Source of the DNA: an uncultured Clostridia bacterium
GTDB taxonomy: Bacteria; Bacillota; Clostridia; Saccharofermentanales; Saccharofermentanaceae
Length of the DNA: 9,684 nucleotides
Direction of reading: 5' to 3'
NCBI GenBank assembly: GCA_946405115.1
Contig: CAMJGB010000062.1
Coordinates: 1 to 9,684 of the forward strand
Positions within the stretch are counted from its first letter, which is position 1. Each line of letters begins with the position of its first letter. The notes below the pieces were generated by a model. That model saw only the letters and a list, made by a program, of their open reading frames with translations, had not been told where the DNA came from and searched no databases. Of the stretch, positions 5,696 through 9,684 are shown piece after piece. Made by a program: the position numbers and the translations under genes.

Positions 5696-8600
5696 ATGGA
5701 TTTTGAATTCAGTACAGACGGATTTTTGCCATATGATTCGTTCGATTATATATATAAAGACAGAAAGCTTCCCGAGTTTGGTGAGGCGGTTTCTCCATAT
5801 TCAAGAACATTATCTTCATGGAAGTTCTTCCTGGCTTCGGATGAGAGCCAGATGCCTTTTGGATTTGAGTCATTGTCATTCGATGATTCCGATTGGGATA
5901 TCATAAATGTTCCTTCCACCTGGCAGACAGAAGGTTACGGCCTTCCTCAGAACCTACTTTACAATTATCCTCAGGAGTTGGAGAAGATCACCAAGCGCGG
6001 CGAGGATTCCATAAGCGATAAGTACATAATGAAGTCTACCAACGAGTCGAACGACGAAGTCGGTATATACAGAACAACTGTAGTCTTCACACCGGAAGAC
6101 ATCGACAGAGCAATCTACTTTGAAGCATCGGGTATCTGCGGAAGCTTCGACCTTTATCTTAACGGTCAGCTTATGACCGAGTCTCACAGTGTAATGACAA
6201 GAAAGAGAATCCTTCTTTCCGACAGCGCAAGACCCGGTACGAACCAGATTGCAATCGCTGTATACAGATGGGACAGAGAGAAGTACGGACATGTAATCAA
6301 GGAACTCATGAACTTCGGATTCTCAGGTATCATCAGACCTGTAAGGATCGTAACTGAGCCTTTGCTTGAGATATCCAATCTTCACCTTAACATATCCAAT
6401 GTTCCGGATGCTTACGTTAACCAGCTCGATATCATCAATCCGAACAAGGAGACAAGCGAATTGTCCACTAAGATTAAGTCTGGATTGAACAGGGCTAATT
6501 TCTCGGTTACTGCTGATTTTAGGGTAAGAAACCACACGGATGTAATAATGCCTTATCAGCTCAGCATATCTCTTATGGAGACAAGATCTGAGTACGATCC
6601 GTACAAGCTTCCTCTTGTTCAGATAAGCATTCAGTCACAGGCCGGAGGAACGGCTGAAGCAAGAAGCACAAGAAGAGACAAGGTTGAGTTTGTCGCTTTG
6701 GATGTTGCTACTTGGAATGATGCAGCACCGGTTCTTTATGATCTCATCATTGAAGTGCTTGATTCAGAGGGAAGAGTAATCTGCGTTAAGAAGAAGAGAT
6801 TCGGCTTCAGAACGGCAGAGATCCTCGCTGATAAGTTCCATATCAATGATGTACCGGTTAAGCTTAACCTCGTACGTTACTATGAATTCGATCCTAAGGG
6901 TGGTATAAGTGTCCCGCTGCCCAGATTCCGTCAGGATATCATCCTCATGAAGCGCTGCGGTATTAACGGCGTTATAGGCGAAGGATTCCCCTTGAGCGAT
7001 GAGTTTCTTAACCTTTGTGACCAGTATGGTCTTTATGTAATCGCATGCGGTGACAGAAAGTTCATGAGAGATTATGCGGAAAGTGCGGTTAACCATCCTT
7101 CCGTAGTAATGTGGGCTTTCAGTGATTACCGTTATAACAAGGATAAGTGCCTTAAGATCAAGAATGAGATCAAGTCCGAAGTTGATCACGCTAGGTCATG
7201 GTACTGTGCTGTTGATGAGACTAAGACCATTTCTGATATTCTTCCTTTCCCGAATGAGACAGGTATCGTTTATGGGCCCTGGGAAGACTTGTGCCTCGAC
7301 AGAGCGGAGATCTTTGCCAAGAACAAGACGGGGAAGAGCATTTTCGATACTATTCCCGGAAGAAAGCGTTTCCCTGATGACGGCGCAGACTACAAGTGGA
7401 TCCACCATGCTGACCTCGTTGGAGGTAAGAATAAGGACGACAGCTGTATCGGTCAGGGTATCGTTGATGCTGACAGAAACCCACACCCGATCTATCTTGA
7501 TATCAAGAATCAGTGCAACACGATCAATATCTTCTCGCACCCCGAAGATCCGTCTACTTTGACGCTTCGTAATGCGCACCCGTTCGCATATACGTCAGAG
7601 CTCTTGCTTGAGTGGCAGGTGCTCCTGGGCGGTCATATCGTAATGAACGGAAGAGGTACTATCCCTGAGATCGAGCCTTACGGAACGAGAACTTTGAAGT
7701 TCCCGATCAATATTGATAAGTTCCTTGAGGACGGATGGGCAGACGGCAAGCCTGAGCTCGTTGAGCTTTACATGAACCTTCTGTCACACCAGATCCTTTT
7801 CTCGATCACTATGAAGCTTGCCAAGGACACATACTATGCCAAGGAAGGCTTCGAGGTCGCATTCTATCAGGACGTTATCTCTCAGGACTGCGGACTTCCG
7901 GGCGGAGGACAGGCTAGAACTGTAGCTGCTATTGAAGAAGCTAAGCCTGAAGTAAGTTCAAGAGCACTTCCTGCTCCTGAGGTTAACGAGGATAACTTCG
8001 ACGGTTCGCTTACTGTCATGGAACAGGCTCCGGAAGAAGAGGTAGCCGAGATTTCCGTAGACGGATTGGAGGCTGCTATTGCTGCTGATGAAGCTTTGGA
8101 AGAGACTTCCGTTGAGAAGATCGATACAACCGAGCTTATCGCAAGTCCTGACAGCCTTAACATCAAGGAAGAGTATACGAATATCCGCTTCTCACGCGTC
8201 GACGGTGCATTGTGCGGAATCACATCACACGGTATCGAGTTCCTTAAGGGTTCCATGATGCCGAGCTTCTACAGATGTCCTTCCAATATCGACCGTACGG
8301 ACAGAAGCTTCGTATTATCAAGAACAATCTTCTCGAATGAGAGTGACTACGAGCAGATTCAGAAGTCCATCAAGTTCGACGGCATGCAGTACAGCAGCTC
8401 GAACGGTGTATTCTCACTTGTATCCCGTTATAAGTCATTCGCATTCAAGGATTATATCTATGTAGCATACGAGATTCCTTCATCGGATACTATTCTTGTA
8501 ACGCTCAGCTTTACTCCTAAGTATGACCTTGTAAGATACGGATTCAGAGTTCCCGTATCAAGAGATGACATGGTTTGTACATGGTACGGAAGAGGCCCCG

Positions 8601-8992
8601 GAGAGTCCTATTACGACCGTAAGAACGCTACGCGTATCGGTCAGTTCTCCGCAGGTGCAGACAAGATCTTCCATGCATATGCAAGACCTGCTGAGAACAG
8701 CTCTCATACTGACACAGATGCAGTAAGACTTGAGTCCTCACAGGGAAGTTCATTCGTTGTAAGAAGAGTTACATCGGACAAGAAGTTCGACTTTACGATA
8801 CTGCCTTTTACACCTGAGCAGATGAATGAGTCTTTGCACGATGAGCTCCTCATGAAGAATGATTTCTGTGAGCTTCTCATCGACTTCTGTTCTAAGGAAA
8901 TCGAGCGTACTGACACGAATACGACGAATCTTCCGTTAAAGAAAAACGTCCCCTATAAGGAGACGTTTGAGATCAAGATCAACGAGAGGTAA
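5696..8992 (+). CDS. LacZ-like glycoside hydrolase family 2 protein with degenerate catalytic site (probable pseudoenzyme)
   Basis: 1098 residues, five LacZ-type domains, no signal peptide, so cytoplasmic. (1) Jelly roll about 45-222: VPSTWQTEGYG (72-82), GIYR (123-126), FSGIIRPV. (2) Ig-like about 223-375: WNDAAPVLYDL from 340, FGFR (369-372). (3) TIM barrel about 377-612: LNLVRYYEFDP (390-400), DIILMKRCGINGV, LCDQYGLYV, NHPSVVMW (466-473), GQGIVDADRNPHP (586-598). (4) Sandwich about 613-728, ending EVAFYQ. (5) Beta-sandwich about 826-1098 with WYGRGPGESYYDR (963-975). Against E. coli LacZ, acid/base Glu461 is Tyr478 (WAFSDYR instead of WSLGNES), His357 is Tyr396, His391 is Gly430, metal ligands Glu416 and His418 are Lys455 and Met457, Asp201 is Met205, and the CEYAHAMGNS nucleophile segment is absent. 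An acidic Ala/Glu-rich insert fills residues 731-824. GH2 homology is firm; lack of hydrolase activity is inferred. It may bind sugar, act as a scaffold, or use a different mechanism. Confidence 0.9.
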   Translation: MDFEFSTDGFLPYDSFDYIYKDRKLPEFGEAVSPYSRTLSSWKFFLASDESQMPFGFESLSFDDSDWDIINVPSTWQTEGYGLPQNLLYNYPQELEKITKRGEDSISDKYIMKSTNESNDEVGIYRTTVVFTPEDIDRAIYFEASGICGSFDLYLNGQLMTESHSVMTRKRILLSDSARPGTNQIAIAVYRWDREKYGHVIKELMNFGFSGIIRPVRIVTEPLLEISNLHLNISNVPDAYVNQLDIINPNKETSELSTKIKSGLNRANFSVTADFRVRNHTDVIMPYQLSISLMETRSEYDPYKLPLVQISIQSQAGGTAEARSTRRDKVEFVALDVATWNDAAPVLYDLIIEVLDSEGRVICVKKKRFGFRTAEILADKFHINDVPVKLNLVRYYEFDPKGGISVPLPRFRQDIILMKRCGINGVIGEGFPLSDEFLNLCDQYGLYVIACGDRKFMRDYAESAVNHPSVVMWAFSDYRYNKDKCLKIKNEIKSEVDHARSWYCAVDETKTISDILPFPNETGIVYGPWEDLCLDRAEIFAKNKTGKSIFDTIPGRKRFPDDGADYKWIHHADLVGGKNKDDSCIGQGIVDADRNPHPIYLDIKNQCNTINIFSHPEDPSTLTLRNAHPFAYTSELLLEWQVLLGGHIVMNGRGTIPEIEPYGTRTLKFPINIDKFLEDGWADGKPELVELYMNLLSHQILFSITMKLAKDTYYAKEGFEVAFYQDVISQDCGLPGGGQARTVAAIEEAKPEVSSRALPAPEVNEDNFDGSLTVMEQAPEEEVAEISVDGLEAAIAADEALEETSVEKIDTTELIASPDSLNIKEEYTNIRFSRVDGALCGITSHGIEFLKGSMMPSFYRCPSNIDRTDRSFVLSRTIFSNESDYEQIQKSIKFDGMQYSSSNGVFSLVSRYKSFAFKDYIYVAYEIPSSDTILVTLSFTPKYDLVRYGFRVPVSRDDMVCTWYGRGPGESYYDRKNATRIGQFSAGADKIFHAYARPAENSSHTDTDAVRLESSQGSSFVVRRVTSDKKFDFTILPFTPEQMNESLHDELLMKNDFCELLIDFCSKEIERTDTNTTNLPLKKNVPYKETFEIKINER
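8938..8968 (-). terminator. Rho-independent terminator of ychF, inside the GH2 coding sequence
   Basis: Read on the minus strand, AAACGTCTCC pairs with GGGGACGTTT around a TTATA loop: ten pairs counting one U-G wobble. TTTTTCTTT overlaps and follows the stem. It starts 31 nt past the ychF stop codon. On the plus strand the hairpin has no T-run (GACGTTTGAG), so it acts in one direction only. Confidence 0.8.
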
Positions 8993-8998
8993 TGCTGA

Positions 8999-9684
8999 TC
9001 AGACATTAAATCTGAACAGTACTACGTCTCCGTCCTTCATGACGTATTCTTTTCCTTCGGAACGGACAAGACCCTTTTCCTTACAAGCTGCCATGGAGCC
9101 CAATCCTACGAGATCGTCATAGGATACAACTTCTGCACGGATGAATCCTCTCTCGAAGTCGGAATGGATCTTACCTGCAGCCTGAGGAGCCTTTGTGCCT
9201 TCCTTGATAGTCCATGCACGAACTTCCTGGGGACCTGCTGTTAAGTAGGAGATAAGGCCGAGAAGCTTATATGAAGCCTGGATCATCTTATCAAGACCTG
9301 CGGAATCAAGACCTAAGTCATCGAGGAACATCTGACGGTCTTCGTCATCGAGTTGGCTCAATTCCTCTTCGATCTTAGCGGAGATAACTACTACCTGAGC
9401 ACCTTCCTCGGCAGCAATCTTCTTTACTGTGTTTACATAGGGGATATCATCATTGCCTATATCGTCTTCCTTGATGTTGCAGCAATAAAGAACAGGCTTC
9501 ATTGTGATGAGCTGAAGATCCTTTGTGAATTCCATCTCGTCAGCATCAAGCTCAACGGATCTTGCAGACTTCTCTGCTTCGAGTGCAGCGTAGATCTTCT
9601 CATATACATCGAGAGCAGCCTGGTATGTCTTATCGCCGCCCTTCATCATCTTCTTTGTTCTGTCGATGCGCTTCTCCATTACTT
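8999..9684 (-). CDS. ychF: YchF/Ola1-type ATPase, C-terminal part (5' end beyond the right edge)
   Basis: About 228 residues are visible of a protein normally near 365 residues. The frame stays open to the edge, so the ATG at 9679 (MEKRIDRTKK) is internal: YchF proteins read VEKRI at this place, and the codon before it is Val. The visible part contains the helical coiled-coil segment (about the first 50 residues), KPVLYCCNIKEDD, whose NxxE replaces the NKxD of ordinary GTPases and gives the family its ATP preference, and VVISAKIEEEL, followed by the TGS domain (SYLTAGPQEVRAWTIKEGTK to the end, including AGKIHSDFERGFIRAEV). The Walker A and B motifs lie outside the window. YchF is a conserved ribosome-associated ATPase implicated in translation and stress responses. 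It converges on the GH2 gene with only 6 bp between the stop codons. Confidence 0.95.
   Translation of the reverse strand, partial: VMEKRIDRTKKMMKGGDKTYQAALDVYEKIYAALEAEKSARSVELDADEMEFTKDLQLITMKPVLYCCNIKEDDIGNDDIPYVNTVKKIAAEEGAQVVVISAKIEEELSQLDDEDRQMFLDDLGLDSAGLDKMIQASYKLLGLISYLTAGPQEVRAWTIKEGTKAPQAAGKIHSDFERGFIRAEVVSYDDLVGLGSMAACKEKGLVRSEGKEYVMKDGDVVLFRFNV

Noticed and set aside
7250..7264. PNETG (519-523) in the GH2 protein, which resembles the GNESG acid/base motif
   Set aside because: It lies about 46 residues after the HPSVVMW anchor, whereas the true motif follows that anchor directly. The anchored position is SDYR, so this Glu is unlikely to be the catalytic acid/base.
8999..9015. TCAGA/TCTGA hairpin at the GH2/ychF junction as a GH2 terminator
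   Set aside because: The stem is 5 bp with a 7-nt loop and no T-tract on either side, so it is too weak to call.
9677..9679. ATG at 9679 as the true start of the minus-strand gene
   Set aside because: The encoded sequence begins in the middle of the YchF family, and the preceding codon (Val) continues the family pattern. The gene runs off the window.
1..9684. Mobile elements, CRISPR arrays, phage or defence genes, tRNA or rRNA
   Set aside because: No transposase, integrase, terminal inverted repeats, spaced repeat array or RNA gene pattern was seen on either strand by eye.

Overview
The window looks like chromosomal DNA from a Gram-positive anaerobe of the class Clostridia (Bacillota). The grounds are strong AGGAGG-type ribosome binding sites, short intergenic gaps, intrinsic terminators, a membrane pyrophosphatase with K+-dependent signature residues, a Pro-Thr-linker surface protein and a LacZ-type GH2 scaffold. 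Genus cannot be told from the sequence. No tRNA, rRNA, CRISPR array, insertion sequence or phage gene was seen, and base composition and codon use look even throughout.

Layout. (i) 1-2445: the tail of a co-directional cluster. It holds the last 54 codons of a membrane protein whose C-terminus looks like a VWA/BatA-BatB protein, a membrane-anchored TPR protein with a long Pro-Thr repeat tail (BatC-like), a small tail-anchored protein of unknown function, and an SPL-family radical SAM protein whose ATG overlaps the preceding stop. (ii) 2446-4728: a single-gene unit with a candidate promoter, hppA (membrane-bound ion-pumping pyrophosphatase) and a strong rho-independent terminator. (iii) 4741-5593: an exported or membrane-anchored DUF218/YdcF-like protein. 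(iv) 5594-8992: a 102-bp regulatory gap and a 1098-residue five-domain LacZ-like GH2 protein. (v) 8999-9684: the C-terminal part of ychF on the minus strand, running off the right edge.

The most notable observation is the GH2 protein. All the scaffold landmarks of a LacZ-type beta-galactosidase are present and the frame is intact, but every catalytic or metal-binding position that can be aligned is replaced, and the nucleophile segment is missing. It is best read as a cytoplasmic pseudoenzyme, perhaps a sugar-binding or scaffold protein. It also carries an acidic, Ala/Glu-rich insert of about 94 residues before its last domain. Other points of interest are a pyrophosphatase with an Arg where the family signature D-X7-K-X-E has Glu, and a ychF terminator embedded in the 3' end of the convergent GH2 coding sequence.

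The genes do not form one obvious pathway. The first four probably act together at the envelope in a MoxR/Bat-type cluster that extends to the left. hppA is an energy-conservation gene, and ychF is a translation-associated housekeeping ATPase. No link between the YdcF-like protein and the GH2 protein is shown beyond shared orientation and adjacency.
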